This document shows positions 8,146 through 15,631 of a DNA stretch of 64,000 bases, one piece after another. Within the stretch, counting starts at the first letter, position 1, and each line of letters begins with the position of its first letter. Source of the DNA: Elusimicrobia bacterium GWA2_62_23 (lineage in GTDB: Bacteria > Elusimicrobiota > Elusimicrobia > Elusimicrobiales > UBA9959); NCBI GenBank assembly GCA_001799635.1, contig MGTV01000010.1, forward strand, positions 1 through 64,000. The letters are read 5' to 3'. A program made the position numbers and the translations under genes. The notes under the pieces were generated by a model that was not told the origin of the DNA, made no database searches, and saw only the letters and a list, made by a program, of their open reading frames with translations.

Positions 8146-8393
8146 TTCTTTTCCAGCAGTTTCTCGAATTCGTCGGGGTCGTAGCCCTGCACGCAGGCGC
8201 CGCCTATCTTCACGAACGGGAAAGAGCCGGTGCAGCCGGCGGCTTTCATTTCCGCCATGATCTCTTCCTGTTTTTCTTCGGGCTGTTTGTCGTAGTCCAC
8301 GGCTTCGAACGGGACCTTCTTCTCCTCGAAGAATTTCTTGGTCTTCTTGCACCACAGGCAGGTTGTGAGCGCGTACACTATTACTTTTTTCAT
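8142..8393 (-). CDS. Glutaredoxin-like protein
   Basis: This 83-residue thioredoxin-fold protein has the active-site pair CLWC (Cys12, Cys15) and the cis-proline region GSFPFVKIGG, as in NrdH/glutaredoxin-type proteins. It is coupled by four-base overlaps both to the Rieske gene upstream and to the FTR-like gene downstream. The likely role is to pass electrons from the FTR-like protein to disulfide substrates, which is inferred from context. The length is normal for a minimal glutaredoxin. Confidence 0.92.
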   Translation of the reverse strand: MKKVIVYALTTCLWCKKTKKFFEEKKVPFEAVDYDKQPEEKQEEIMAEMKAAGCTGSFPFVKIGGACVQGYDPDEFEKLLEKK

Positions 8394-8701
8394 GATATCC
8401 TCAGGAATACTTTCCCGCCGCGGACCTCGGCCGGGTAGAGTTTCAGCTTGATCTCGGGCGCGGCCAGCAGGCCGCCGTCGCGGATGTCGAAGCGCCAGTC
8501 GTGGCAGGGGCATTGCAGGGTGTAGCCGTCCAGGGTGCCGGCGGCCAAAGGGCAGCCCATATGCCTGCAGCGGTTCTCCAGCGCGTACAGGTCGTTCCCC
8601 TTCCTTATTAATAGGGCGGGCAGGCCTTTGGGGAAGACCGGCGTGAGCCGGCCGTCCTTCAGGGCCTCAAAAGCGGCCGTTTCAACCCATTCCTCCGCCA
8701 T
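8390..8701 (-). CDS. Rieske-type [2Fe-2S] ferredoxin-like protein, first gene of redox operon
   Basis: The 103-residue protein has Rieske ligands CRH (Cys45, His47) and CPCH (Cys64, His67) and the typical GTLDGYTLQCPCHDWRFD block between strands. An extra cysteine at 66 lies inside the second ligand motif. The ATG at 8701 is chosen over one at 8710 because a TATAAT box overlaps the latter, which would leave the mRNA starting at 8701. It heads the operon that continues through glutaredoxin, FTR-like and a second Rieske gene. It may feed electrons to the FTR-like protein in place of a classical ferredoxin, which is a guess. Confidence 0.88.
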   Translation of the reverse strand: MAEEWVETAAFEALKDGRLTPVFPKGLPALLIRKGNDLYALENRCRHMGCPLAAGTLDGYTLQCPCHDWRFDIRDGGLLAAPEIKLKLYPAEVRGGKVFLRIS

Positions 8702-8708
8702 AATCCCC

Positions 8709-8714
8709 ATTATA
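8709..8714 (-). promoter_or_regulatory. -10 box of the redox operon
   Basis: A perfect TATAAT on the minus strand lies seven bases before the ATG at 8701. No convincing -35 is seen. The spacing is the same as at dapB and implies a leaderless mRNA. Confidence 0.5.
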
Positions 8715-8801
8715 CAACTTAGACCCGCGGCGCTTTAAAGGGGCGGGCTATTTTGTTATTATTCAGTAGGCCCCGCCCGGCGGCGGCTCAAGGAGATCAA
8801 C

Positions 8802-10415
8802 ATGGCGGATAACGCAAAGCAGGCGCCTTTCAAATACGAGTGGTTCACGCTCGGGGATATCAACGGCTTCTTCGGCCTCATGTTCGACAACATGACCGTG
8901 CTCTCTTTCCTGGCCGGCATCATGATCTTCGCCTTCGGTTTCCCGGCGGAGATAGTTTATAAGCGCATGTTCCCCGGCACCGCGTTCGGCGTGCTGTTCG
9001 GGGACCTGGTCTATACCTGGATGGCCTTCCGCCTCGCGAAGCGCACCAACAATCCCAAGGTGACGGCGATGCCGCTCGGCCTGGACACGCCTTCCACCAT
9101 AGGCATAGCGCTGGCCGTGCTCGGCCCCGCCTTCCTCAGTTTCAAGGCCAGGGGCATGGCCGAGATGGACGCCGCGATGATGACCTGGTATCTCGGCATG
9201 GCCACCATGGTGCTTATCGGTGTCGTCAAGTTCGTCTGCTCCTTCTTCGGCGGCTGGCTGCAGAAGATAATCCCGCAGGCGGGCCTGCTGGGCTCGCTGG
9301 CCGGCATAGGCCTCGCGCTCATCGGCTTCGGTCCGATCGTCGAGATCTTCGGGATGCCCATCGTGGGCCTGATCGCCTTCGGCCTCATTATCTACACGCT
9401 GATCGCCGGGATCAAGCTGCCGCGGAACTTCCCCGGCGTGCTCGGCGCCGTGGCCCTCGGCACGGCCCTGTATTACATTCTGGCCCCGCACGGCCTCGCC
9501 GGCGGGCATTACCAGCCGTTCACGGCCCAGCTGCATTTCGGCCTGCCCGTCCCGTCGCTGGATTTCGTTAAAGGCCTGGGTGAGGCGTTGAAGTACCTGC
9601 CGATAGCCATACCGTTCGCCATCCTCACCGTGGTGGGCGGCATCAACGTCACCGAGAGCGCCCGTGTGGCCGGCGACGACTTCAGCACGCGCGACATCCT
9701 GCTGACCGAGGCCGTGGCCACCCTGGTGGCCGGCGTCTGCGGCGGCGTGGCGCAGAGCACGCCGTACATCGGGCAGCCCGCGTACAAGGCCATGGGCAGC
9801 CGCGCCGGCTACACGCTGCTCACCGGCGTCTTCATCGGCCTCGGCGGGTTCCTCGGCTACGTCGGGTTCATAGTGGAGCTGATCCCGCGCGCCGTCATCG
9901 CCCCCATCCTGATCTTCGTCGGGCTGGACATCATGTGCCAGGCTTTCCACGCCTGCCCCATCCGCCACGCGCCCGCCGTGGCGCTGGCGTATTTCCCCAC
10001 GCTCGCCCGGCTGGTGACCATAAAATTATCCAACACCGCGCTGGTGGCCACGGAGTCCTTCAACAAAATGCTCGTCGCAGTGGACAAGGGGCTGCCCGAG
10101 CTGCAGGTGATAGTGGCGCTCGGCAATGGGTTCATTCTGACCGGCATGCTCTGGGGCGCGTTCGTGGCGAAGCTGATAGACCGGCAGGTGCGCGCCGCGG
10201 CCGTCTACCTGCTGGTCTGCGCCCTGCTGACCTTCTTCGGCATGATCCACTCGGCCGCGCCCGACGGGAACATGTACCTGCCGTGGACGCTGGCCTATCC
10301 GGCCAACCAGGTGCCGTACCAGTTCACGCTCGGCTACCTGGCGCTGGCGGCGCTCTTTCTCGCGCTTTCTTTCTCCAAGGAAGTGAAAGAAGGGCACGCG
10401 CCGGAGCATTATTGA
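8802..10415 (+). CDS. Polytopic permease, xanthine/uracil (NCS2)-like family
   Basis: The 537-residue integral membrane protein has about 12-14 hydrophobic segments and sequence blocks reminiscent of NCS2-type nucleobase permeases, such as TAMPLGLDTPSTIGIALAVL near the N-terminus, INVTESARVAGDD and a late segment PYIGQPAYKAMGSRAGYTLL. Substrate cannot be told from sequence, and no purine or pyrimidine gene is adjacent. AAGGAGATCAAC precedes the ATG as a strong ribosome-binding site. It appears to be monocistronic. A sulfate-type anion permease of the wider superfamily is a possible alternative. Confidence 0.75.
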   Translation: MADNAKQAPFKYEWFTLGDINGFFGLMFDNMTVLSFLAGIMIFAFGFPAEIVYKRMFPGTAFGVLFGDLVYTWMAFRLAKRTNNPKVTAMPLGLDTPSTIGIALAVLGPAFLSFKARGMAEMDAAMMTWYLGMATMVLIGVVKFVCSFFGGWLQKIIPQAGLLGSLAGIGLALIGFGPIVEIFGMPIVGLIAFGLIIYTLIAGIKLPRNFPGVLGAVALGTALYYILAPHGLAGGHYQPFTAQLHFGLPVPSLDFVKGLGEALKYLPIAIPFAILTVVGGINVTESARVAGDDFSTRDILLTEAVATLVAGVCGGVAQSTPYIGQPAYKAMGSRAGYTLLTGVFIGLGGFLGYVGFIVELIPRAVIAPILIFVGLDIMCQAFHACPIRHAPAVALAYFPTLARLVTIKLSNTALVATESFNKMLVAVDKGLPELQVIVALGNGFILTGMLWGAFVAKLIDRQVRAAAVYLLVCALLTFFGMIHSAAPDGNMYLPWTLAYPANQVPYQFTLGYLALAALFLALSFSKEVKEGHAPEHY

Positions 10416-10457
10416 GCCGGATAATTTTTTCATTGGGAAAAAATCAGAAAAAAAGTG

Positions 10458-10486
10458 TTGCATTTTATCGGAACAATATATAGAAT
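10458..10486 (+). promoter_or_regulatory. Predicted strong promoter of the lysine-rich peptide
   Basis: TTGCAT (10458-10463) and TAGAAT (10481-10486) are 17 bases apart, behind a run of seven A residues. The layout is nearly the same as at 5516-5544. Confidence 0.65.
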
Positions 10487-10527
10487 TCAAATCAGCGCTA
10501 TGTACTGCGCAAGGAGAACAAAGAAAA

Positions 10528-10614
10528 ATGCCTAAAGCTAAAAAGAAAGTAGCGAAGAAAGTCGCGAAGAAAAAGACTGCGAAGAAGACCGTGAAGAAAG
10601 GTAAAAAGAAGTAA
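10528..10614 (+). CDS. 28-residue lysine/alanine-rich peptide (histone H1-tail-like)
   Basis: The open frame encodes 28 residues, about 60 percent of them lysine, arranged as KKVAKK and KKTAKK-type steps like the tails of eukaryotic H1 and bacterial Hc1/AlgP-type proteins. AAGGAG lies upstream of the ATG at a fair distance (AAGGAGAACAAAGAAAA). A strong promoter precedes the gene and a terminator follows within 20 bases, so it is a dedicated transcript. DNA or RNA binding is inferred from charge. It could also be a short regulatory RNA with incidental coding capacity, but the codon-regular lysine pattern argues for a peptide. Confidence 0.7.
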   Translation: MPKAKKKVAKKVAKKKTAKKTVKKGKKK

Positions 10615-10632
10615 TTCGCAAAAGAACTAGGA

Positions 10633-10676
10633 AGGCGGCGCCGGAGCGGATGCTCTGAGCGCCGCCTCTCTTTTTT
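10633..10676 (+). terminator. Rho-independent terminator
   Basis: A 9-bp stem AGGCGGCGC / GCGCCGCCT with a 17-base loop is followed by CTCTTTTTT. It closes the lysine-rich peptide transcript. Confidence 0.85.
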
Positions 10677-10725
10677 CCGACGGGAAAGCCTTCCGCCTAA
10701 ACTGCTAAAATAAATCCGGCGCCCT

Positions 10726-11646
10726 ATGTCCAGCACCTATTTCATCCTCAACCCCGCGGCCGGCCACGGCAGGGCGGGGCGCGTCTGGGCGGGAATAAAA
10801 GAAGAGGCCCTGCGGCTTCAGCCGGATTCCGCGTGCGTGGTTACCGAGCGGCCGGGGCACGCGTGCGAGCTCGCGCGCGAACTTACGGAGCGCGGTGCAG
10901 CTCGCCTGATAGCCGTGGGCGGCGACGGCACTTTTTCCGAAACCCTGGAAGGCGTGATGGCCGCGCCCGAACATTTGTGCCGCAACGTCACGCTGGGCGC
11001 CGTGCCGGCCGGTTCCGGCTGCGACCTCGCCCGGCATCTTCGCTACCCGTCTGACCGCGCCGGCCTGATAGAATTGCTGGCCCGGGGACGGGCGCGCCCG
11101 CTGGACGTGGGTAGGCTGAGCTACGCCCGGGAGGACGGTTCTCCCGGCCTGAGGCATTTCATCAACATCGCCGCCTTCGGCCTGGCCGGGGACGTGGCGC
11201 ACCGCATAAAGGCGATGGGCAAGCCGCTGGGCGGGACCGTTTCCTACGCCGTCGCCTCCGTGCGGTCCATGTTGACCGCGCGCGCGCGGGAGTTGCGGCT
11301 GAAGGCGGACGGCAAGGATATTTCAGGGCGCTACCATTTGGGCGTGCTGGCCAACACCTCTTCCATGGGCGGGGGCATGCTGGTAGCCCCCGGCACCAGC
11401 GACAACGACGGCCTGATGGACCTGGTGCTGGTGGCGGACATGAGCCGCCCGGCCCTGGCGCGCAATTTTCCCAGGCTTTACAAAGGGACCCACCTGGGCG
11501 AGCCGGGCATAACTCTGACTCGCCTGAGCCGCCTGGAGGCGGACTCGGACGAGACCGTCTGGCTGAACATAGACGGCGAGGCGGACGGTAAATTCCCGGC
11601 GGTCTTCGAAGTCCTGCCCCGGGCGGTGAAGGTGCTGGCGCCATGA
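10726..11646 (+). CDS. Diacylglycerol/lipid kinase family protein
   Basis: The 306-residue protein shows the lipid-kinase signature: NPAAGHGR (9-16), the ATP-binding GGDGTFSE (65-72) and PAGSGCDLARHL, the counterpart of the usual P-x-GTxNDLAR. The family phosphorylates diacylglycerol or related lipids on the inner membrane face (DgkB/YegS group). Length is typical. No ribosome-binding site is clear. A TAAAAT box at 10706-10711 leaves only a very short leader. The stop overlaps the start of the hemolysin III gene (ATGA), so the two are coupled. Confidence 0.9.
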   Translation: MSSTYFILNPAAGHGRAGRVWAGIKEEALRLQPDSACVVTERPGHACELARELTERGAARLIAVGGDGTFSETLEGVMAAPEHLCRNVTLGAVPAGSGCDLARHLRYPSDRAGLIELLARGRARPLDVGRLSYAREDGSPGLRHFINIAAFGLAGDVAHRIKAMGKPLGGTVSYAVASVRSMLTARARELRLKADGKDISGRYHLGVLANTSSMGGGMLVAPGTSDNDGLMDLVLVADMSRPALARNFPRLYKGTHLGEPGITLTRLSRLEADSDETVWLNIDGEADGKFPAVFEVLPRAVKVLAP

Positions 11647-12257
11647 AAAAACCGGAGATCTTCAACAGCGTGACGCATATCGTAGGCGCCGTTCTGGCGC
11701 TGGCGGGGCTGGTGGTGCTGGTGGTGTCCGCTTCCATGCGCGGCGACGCCTGGCGCATTACCAGCTTTTCCATCTACGGCGCCACGCTGTTCCTGCTCTA
11801 CCTCTCCTCCTCGCTCTACCACGGCGCCACCGGCAACGCGAAAAAGATACTGCGCGTCATAGACCACCAGAGCATTTACCTGCTGATAGCCGGCACCTAC
11901 ACGCCTTTCACGCTGGTGACGTTGCGCGGCCCCTGGGGCTGGTCGCTGTTCGGCGTGGTCTGGGGCCTGGCCGCCTTCGGCGTGGTGCTGGACGCGGTTC
12001 ACGGCCGCGGCAAGCGCGTCCCGCAACTGATCATCTACCTGCTGATGGGCTGGCTGATAGTCCTGGCGCTGGGGCCTCTTTTCCGCGCGCTGCCGCCGTG
12101 GGGCGTCGGCTGGCTAATGGCCGGCGGCCTTTTCTACACCTCCGGGGTGGCTTTTTACGTGATGGACAGGCGTTTCCCCTACTTCCACGGCGTCTGGCAC
12201 CTGTTCGTGCTGGCCGGCAGCCTTTGCCATTATTTCGCGGTCCTGTTCTATATCTAA
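11643..12257 (+). CDS. Hemolysin III (TrhA/PAQR) family membrane protein
   Basis: The 204-residue protein has about seven membrane segments and the family blocks EIFNSVTHIVGA (5-16), SSLYHG with its metal-binding-type His, DHQSIYLLIAGTYTPF and a C-terminal HLFVLAGSLCHY that supplies the further conserved histidines. Members regulate membrane energetics or lipid order, and the hemolysin name is historical. It is translationally coupled to the lipid kinase gene upstream. Confidence 0.92.
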   Translation: MKKPEIFNSVTHIVGAVLALAGLVVLVVSASMRGDAWRITSFSIYGATLFLLYLSSSLYHGATGNAKKILRVIDHQSIYLLIAGTYTPFTLVTLRGPWGWSLFGVVWGLAAFGVVLDAVHGRGKRVPQLIIYLLMGWLIVLALGPLFRALPPWGVGWLMAGGLFYTSGVAFYVMDRRFPYFHGVWHLFVLAGSLCHYFAVLFYI

Positions 12258-12307
12258 CCGCCGCAAAAGTTCCCGACCGACAGAAGCGGGACGTGGACGT
12301 CCGGGCG

Positions 12308-12337
12308 TTGCAAATACTTTTCTTGAACCGCTATAAT
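12308..12337 (+). promoter_or_regulatory. Predicted promoter of the WD40 gene
   Basis: TTGCAA (12308-12313) and a perfect TATAAT (12332-12337) are 18 bases apart. The gene starts 22 bases after the -10 box. Confidence 0.65.
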
Positions 12338-12359
12338 AACCGCAGGTGGGGTTTTACAA

Positions 12360-14213
12360 ATGAAAAGAATCATTCCGGCCTCCTTTTTCCTCGGCTCGCT
12401 CCTTTGGCTCCCTTTGAAACTTTCAGCTCAAGAAAGCCTCTTGACGAAGACGGTCAAGAATTATTCGAAGATAGTTTATTCCATAGCGTTTTCCACGGAT
12501 GGTAAATATCTGGCCGCCGGCGGGTCCGGGAACGTTATTAATATCTGGCGCTTGGCTGACGAGGCGCTGCTTAAAACCTTGTCCGGACATACGGGGTTTG
12601 TAAATTCCGTGGCTTTCTCACGGGACGGAAAAAAGATCGTGTCCGCCGGCGAGGACGGGACCGTAAGGATCTGGAACGCGAACACCGGTTCCCCTATGGG
12701 CGTCCTCAGGGGACATAAGGATTTTGTGTCATCCGCCGCCTTCTTCCCGGACGGCGCGCGGGTGGCCTCGGCGGGAGCCGATGGCATGCTTCGGTTGTGG
12801 AGGCTGGATTCAAAAAAGGCCTACAAGACCATCCCTGCTCACGCCGGCTATATTTACTCCGTGGCGGTGTCTTCCAACGGGGAATATGTCGCTTCTGCCG
12901 GGGTGGATAAAGTAATAAGGATATGGGATGCCGAAAGCGGCGAGCGTAAAGCTGTACTGGAGGGTCACTCAGAACCGGTAAATTCAGTGGTTTTCTCCCC
13001 TAAGGGGCATTATCTGGCTTCCGGCAGCGACGATGGTTCCGCCAAGATCTGGCGAGTTAAAGATCCTCTTTGCATAAAGACCTTTTCCGGCGGTCGGCAA
13101 CCCGTGCTTGCCGTGGCGTATTCTCCCGACGGATCCCATGTTTTTTCCGGGGGGGCGAATAAAATCATCAACTCATGGGGTTCCATCGGGGACCCTCGGA
13201 CCGTGGAGTATAGGGGGCATGGCGGGCTTGTGCGGTCCGTGGCCATTTCTCCGGACGGTAAATATCTCGCCTCGGGGAGTTTCGATAAGACCATTAAGAT
13301 CTGGCTGACCCCGTGGGAAGCGGAAGCGCGCAGCAGCGAGATGCAGAGCGAGGAGGCGAAGGAGATCGAGAAGGACGCGAGGTACGCCATGCACTATCAG
13401 GCGGGGCTTGTGGCGTTGGAGAATTCCACCTTGGAGAACGTGGAGCGCGCGTGTCATGAGTTCTCTCGGGCACTTTCCTTCAGGGAGAAGGAAGAATGTC
13501 GGCTCGAACTTTCCAAGGCCACTAAGCTTTTGGACCAGAAGCGTAACGAGGAATTGTCAGCCAGGCGGTTCAGGGAGCAGTTGTTGAGGGACAGGGTGGT
13601 GATGGGGGCGAAAGGACTGGCCGCGGGGTTGGTGTTTTTGACCGGGTTTAAGACCCTGCGCAGGCTGCGAAGGCGGAGCGTTTTTAAGAAGAACTTTTCG
13701 GGCGAGGTGAAAGTGGCCGCGGTTTTGGGGGACTACGCTCAGCTTTTTGAACGCTACATGGAATTCAGGGCCATGGGCGGTAGCCCTGGGAGCCTTCCCC
13801 ATGAGGACTTGCTGAGGCTTTATCATGGGGTGGGACTCATAGACAAACTGCCCCGGGAAGATGTTCCGTACACCTTCCTCCTGGCTTACGCGCTCAAGTT
13901 CTCCAACTCCGGTAATCATAGGACCGCGCTGCAGATGCTGCGTTCCGGGGAATTGCTGGACGAGTTCAAACGGCCGGAGGATTACGCGGCGTTCGTGGAA
14001 ATATACGGAAAAGCGGAGAGACCTGAAACCCTGCTGATGAGAAAGTTCAGGGCCTCCACCTATTCCTCCCTCGCGGAGGCGTTCTTCAGGGCGAAGGATT
14101 ACGGCGGGTGTAAAAAAGTGTGCGAGTTCAAAAAGCAGTTCTATCCCGGTGGCCTCTCGCGCAGGGACAAAGAGCTGGAGAAGCTCTCGCATGGGGAGGG
14201 CGCGGCCACCTGA
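12360..14213 (+). CDS. Exported WD40-repeat protein with C-terminal membrane helix and helical domain
   Basis: The 617-residue protein starts with a signal peptide or anchor (about 1-23). It then has seven WD40 repeats (about 30-320) with regular S-V-A-F-S-x-D-G-K and D-x-x-I-R-I-W blocks, forming one beta-propeller. A charged helical linker follows, then a membrane helix (about 415-435, around GLAAGLVFLTG) and a C-terminal helical region, perhaps TPR-like. Propellers of this kind serve as protein-binding platforms. The gene uses more A/T-ending codons than its neighbours and may be an acquisition. It stands between its own promoter and the tRNA. Confidence 0.82.
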   Translation: MKRIIPASFFLGSLLWLPLKLSAQESLLTKTVKNYSKIVYSIAFSTDGKYLAAGGSGNVINIWRLADEALLKTLSGHTGFVNSVAFSRDGKKIVSAGEDGTVRIWNANTGSPMGVLRGHKDFVSSAAFFPDGARVASAGADGMLRLWRLDSKKAYKTIPAHAGYIYSVAVSSNGEYVASAGVDKVIRIWDAESGERKAVLEGHSEPVNSVVFSPKGHYLASGSDDGSAKIWRVKDPLCIKTFSGGRQPVLAVAYSPDGSHVFSGGANKIINSWGSIGDPRTVEYRGHGGLVRSVAISPDGKYLASGSFDKTIKIWLTPWEAEARSSEMQSEEAKEIEKDARYAMHYQAGLVALENSTLENVERACHEFSRALSFREKEECRLELSKATKLLDQKRNEELSARRFREQLLRDRVVMGAKGLAAGLVFLTGFKTLRRLRRRSVFKKNFSGEVKVAAVLGDYAQLFERYMEFRAMGGSPGSLPHEDLLRLYHGVGLIDKLPREDVPYTFLLAYALKFSNSGNHRTALQMLRSGELLDEFKRPEDYAAFVEIYGKAERPETLLMRKFRASTYSSLAEAFFRAKDYGGCKKVCEFKKQFYPGGLSRRDKELEKLSHGEGAAT

Positions 14214-14257
14214 TTTCGTATCACGGCCGGAATGTGGTAAAATTAACATTGTTGCAC

Positions 14258-14332
14258 GGGTGGTTAGCTCAGCGGTAGAGCGCTGTCCTCACACGACAGA
14301 TGTCACAGGTTCAAATCCTGTACCACCCACCA
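14258..14332 (+). tRNA. tRNA-Val (anticodon CAC)
   Basis: The 75-base gene folds as a full cloverleaf. The acceptor GGGTGGT pairs with ACCACCC, the D stem is GCTC/GAGC, the anticodon stem CTGTC/GACAG encloses loop CTCACAC with CAC at 14290-14292, and the T arm is ACAGG-TTCAAAT-CCTGT. The 3' CCA is encoded. It reads the GUG codon. Confidence 0.97.
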
Positions 14333-14342
14333 GATTTTTAAG

Positions 14343-14369
14343 ATTGCCGCGTAACAGCGGCAATTTTTA
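14343..14369 (+). terminator. Rho-independent terminator after tRNA-Val
   Basis: An 8-bp stem ATTGCCGC / GCGGCAAT with a six-base loop is followed by TTTTTAT. It ends the tRNA transcript before the DedA gene. Confidence 0.85.
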
Positions 14370-14378
14370 TTAGGGGCT

Positions 14379-15044
14379 ATGGAAATACTTTCCGCTTTAT
14401 TCGGCTACCTCGTCCACGCGTTCAACGTGCTGATGCACCTTGATAAATACCTGGGCGGGGTGATCCAGGCCTACGGCGCCTGGACCTACCTGATCCTTTT
14501 CCTTATAATCTTCTGCGAGACCGGCCTGGTGGTGACGCCCATCCTGCCGGGCGACTCGCTGCTGTTCGCTATCGGCGCCTTCTGCGGGCTGGGGCACCTG
14601 GACCTGGTCCTGACCCTGGGGCTGCTGTCCGTGGCCGCGGTCCTGGGCGACACCGTGAACTACGCGGTGGGCCACTACATCGGGCCGAGGGCCTTCCACT
14701 ACGAAAATTCCCGGATCTTCAAAAAAGAATATCTCCAGAAGACGCACGCCTTCTATGAAAAATACGGCGGCAAGACCATAATAATAGCCAGGTTCGTGCC
14801 CATAGTGCGCACCTTCGCGCCTTTCGTGGCCGGCGTGGGGGCCATGACTTACGGGAAGTTCCTGGCCTACAACGTGGCCGGCGGGCTTCTCTGGGTCTTC
14901 TCCGTTACGCTGGCCGGCTATTTTTTCGGCAATATCCCGGTGGTCAAAAATAATTTTACCGCGGTGATAATGGGGATCATCGTGGTGTCGGTCCTCCCGG
15001 GCGCGGTGGAGTACGTGCGGCACCGCAGGGCCGCCCGGGCCTGA
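14379..15044 (+). CDS. DedA family membrane protein
   Basis: The 221-residue protein has the DedA/SNARE-associated (VTT) domain with [19 protein letters not shown] in the first re-entrant region and [23 protein letters not shown] in the second, plus four or five membrane segments. DedA proteins act as undecaprenyl-phosphate or phospholipid flippases/scramblases in the inner membrane. The length is normal. It directly follows the tRNA terminator and is otherwise unlinked. Confidence 0.94.
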   Translation: MEILSALFGYLVHAFNVLMHLDKYLGGVIQAYGAWTYLILFLIIFCETGLVVTPILPGDSLLFAIGAFCGLGHLDLVLTLGLLSVAAVLGDTVNYAVGHYIGPRAFHYENSRIFKKEYLQKTHAFYEKYGGKTIIIARFVPIVRTFAPFVAGVGAMTYGKFLAYNVAGGLLWVFSVTLAGYFFGNIPVVKNNFTAVIMGIIVVSVLPGAVEYVRHRRAARA

Positions 15045-15164
15045 AAAGTGAAGCCGCGGCCGCTCTTTCTCCGAAAAAAAGTAATATAATTAGGGACGTT
15101 AGGGAATAACGCAGCTGCGCGGGGGTTACGCCGGGATACCGGCGGCCGGCGCGGCGGGGGGAAA

Positions 15165-15524
15165 ATGGCAAAAATACTGACCGCGGACCCGGACCTGTAC
15201 GTCCTGGAATGCTATAAGAAACTTTTCACGGAGCACGGCCTGGAGATCTGTACCGCGGAGGACGCCACTTCGGCCGTTTCCCAGTTCGGGCAATGCAAGC
15301 CGGACCTGGTGCTCCTGGATATGGAACTCCCCGGCGGCGGCGGCAAGGCCGTGCTGGAGCGCCTGCGCAACATCTTCATGAGCAAGGTCCCGGTGGTCAT
15401 AGCCACCACGCATCCGGCCGAGGTCCTGGATATGAGCGAGGACCCGGACGTCTATATAGTGAAAAAGGACTTCAAGACCCCGGTGCTGCTCAGCACGGTG
15501 AAGCGGATACTTAAAATGGCGTAA
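15165..15524 (+). CDS. Stand-alone response-regulator receiver protein
   Basis: The 119-residue protein is a single CheY-like receiver domain. It has the acidic Asp9, the phospho-acceptor Asp52 in LLDMELPG, the switch Thr81/82 and the invariant Lys at 100-101. There is no output domain, so it would act by protein-protein contact, for example in motility, gliding or a phosphorelay. No kinase gene lies in the window. A TATAAT lies about 75 bases upstream and GGGGGGAAA precedes the ATG. Confidence 0.92.
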   Translation: MAKILTADPDLYVLECYKKLFTEHGLEICTAEDATSAVSQFGQCKPDLVLLDMELPGGGGKAVLERLRNIFMSKVPVVIATTHPAEVLDMSEDPDVYIVKKDFKTPVLLSTVKRILKMA

Positions 15525-15541
15525 AGCGCCCCGCGGAAAAG

Positions 15542-15575
15542 AAAAGGCCCCTCCCGGGGCCTTTTTCTTTTTTTT
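15542..15575 (+). terminator. Rho-independent terminator
   Basis: A 10-bp stem AAAAGGCCCC / GGGGCCTTTT with a four-base loop is followed by a long T run. It ends the receiver gene transcript. Confidence 0.9.
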
Positions 15576-15576
15576 G

Positions 15577-15606
15577 TTGACCGGGGCGCGCGGCTTGTGT
15601 TAAAAT
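15577..15606 (+). promoter_or_regulatory. Promoter of the TetR/CoA-transferase/thiolase operon
   Basis: TTGACC (15577-15582) and TAAAAT (15601-15606) are 18 bases apart. The palindrome at 15612-15627 directly downstream covers the expected start site. Confidence 0.65.
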
Positions 15607-15611
15607 ATGGC

Positions 15612-15627
15612 GAACGAACGCTCGTTC
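15612..15627. promoter_or_regulatory. Palindromic operator, probably bound by the TetR-type regulator
   Basis: GAACGA and TCGTTC form a perfect inverted repeat around ACGC. It lies between the -10 box and the ATG of the regulator gene, the usual place for autorepression by TetR/FadR-type proteins. Confidence 0.6.
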
Positions 15628-15631
15628 ATAT

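Noticed and set aside
10726-10905. Alternative upstream start for the lipid kinase
   Set aside because: The ATG at 10726 begins the family-typical NPAAG strand nine residues later, and the DNA before it holds the -10 box, so an earlier start is unlikely.
14258-15044. Integrative element inserted at tRNA-Val
   Set aside because: No integrase or recombinase gene is present, and I found no second copy of the tRNA 3' end nearby. A possible left-side insertion is mentioned only as a check for the WD40 gene.
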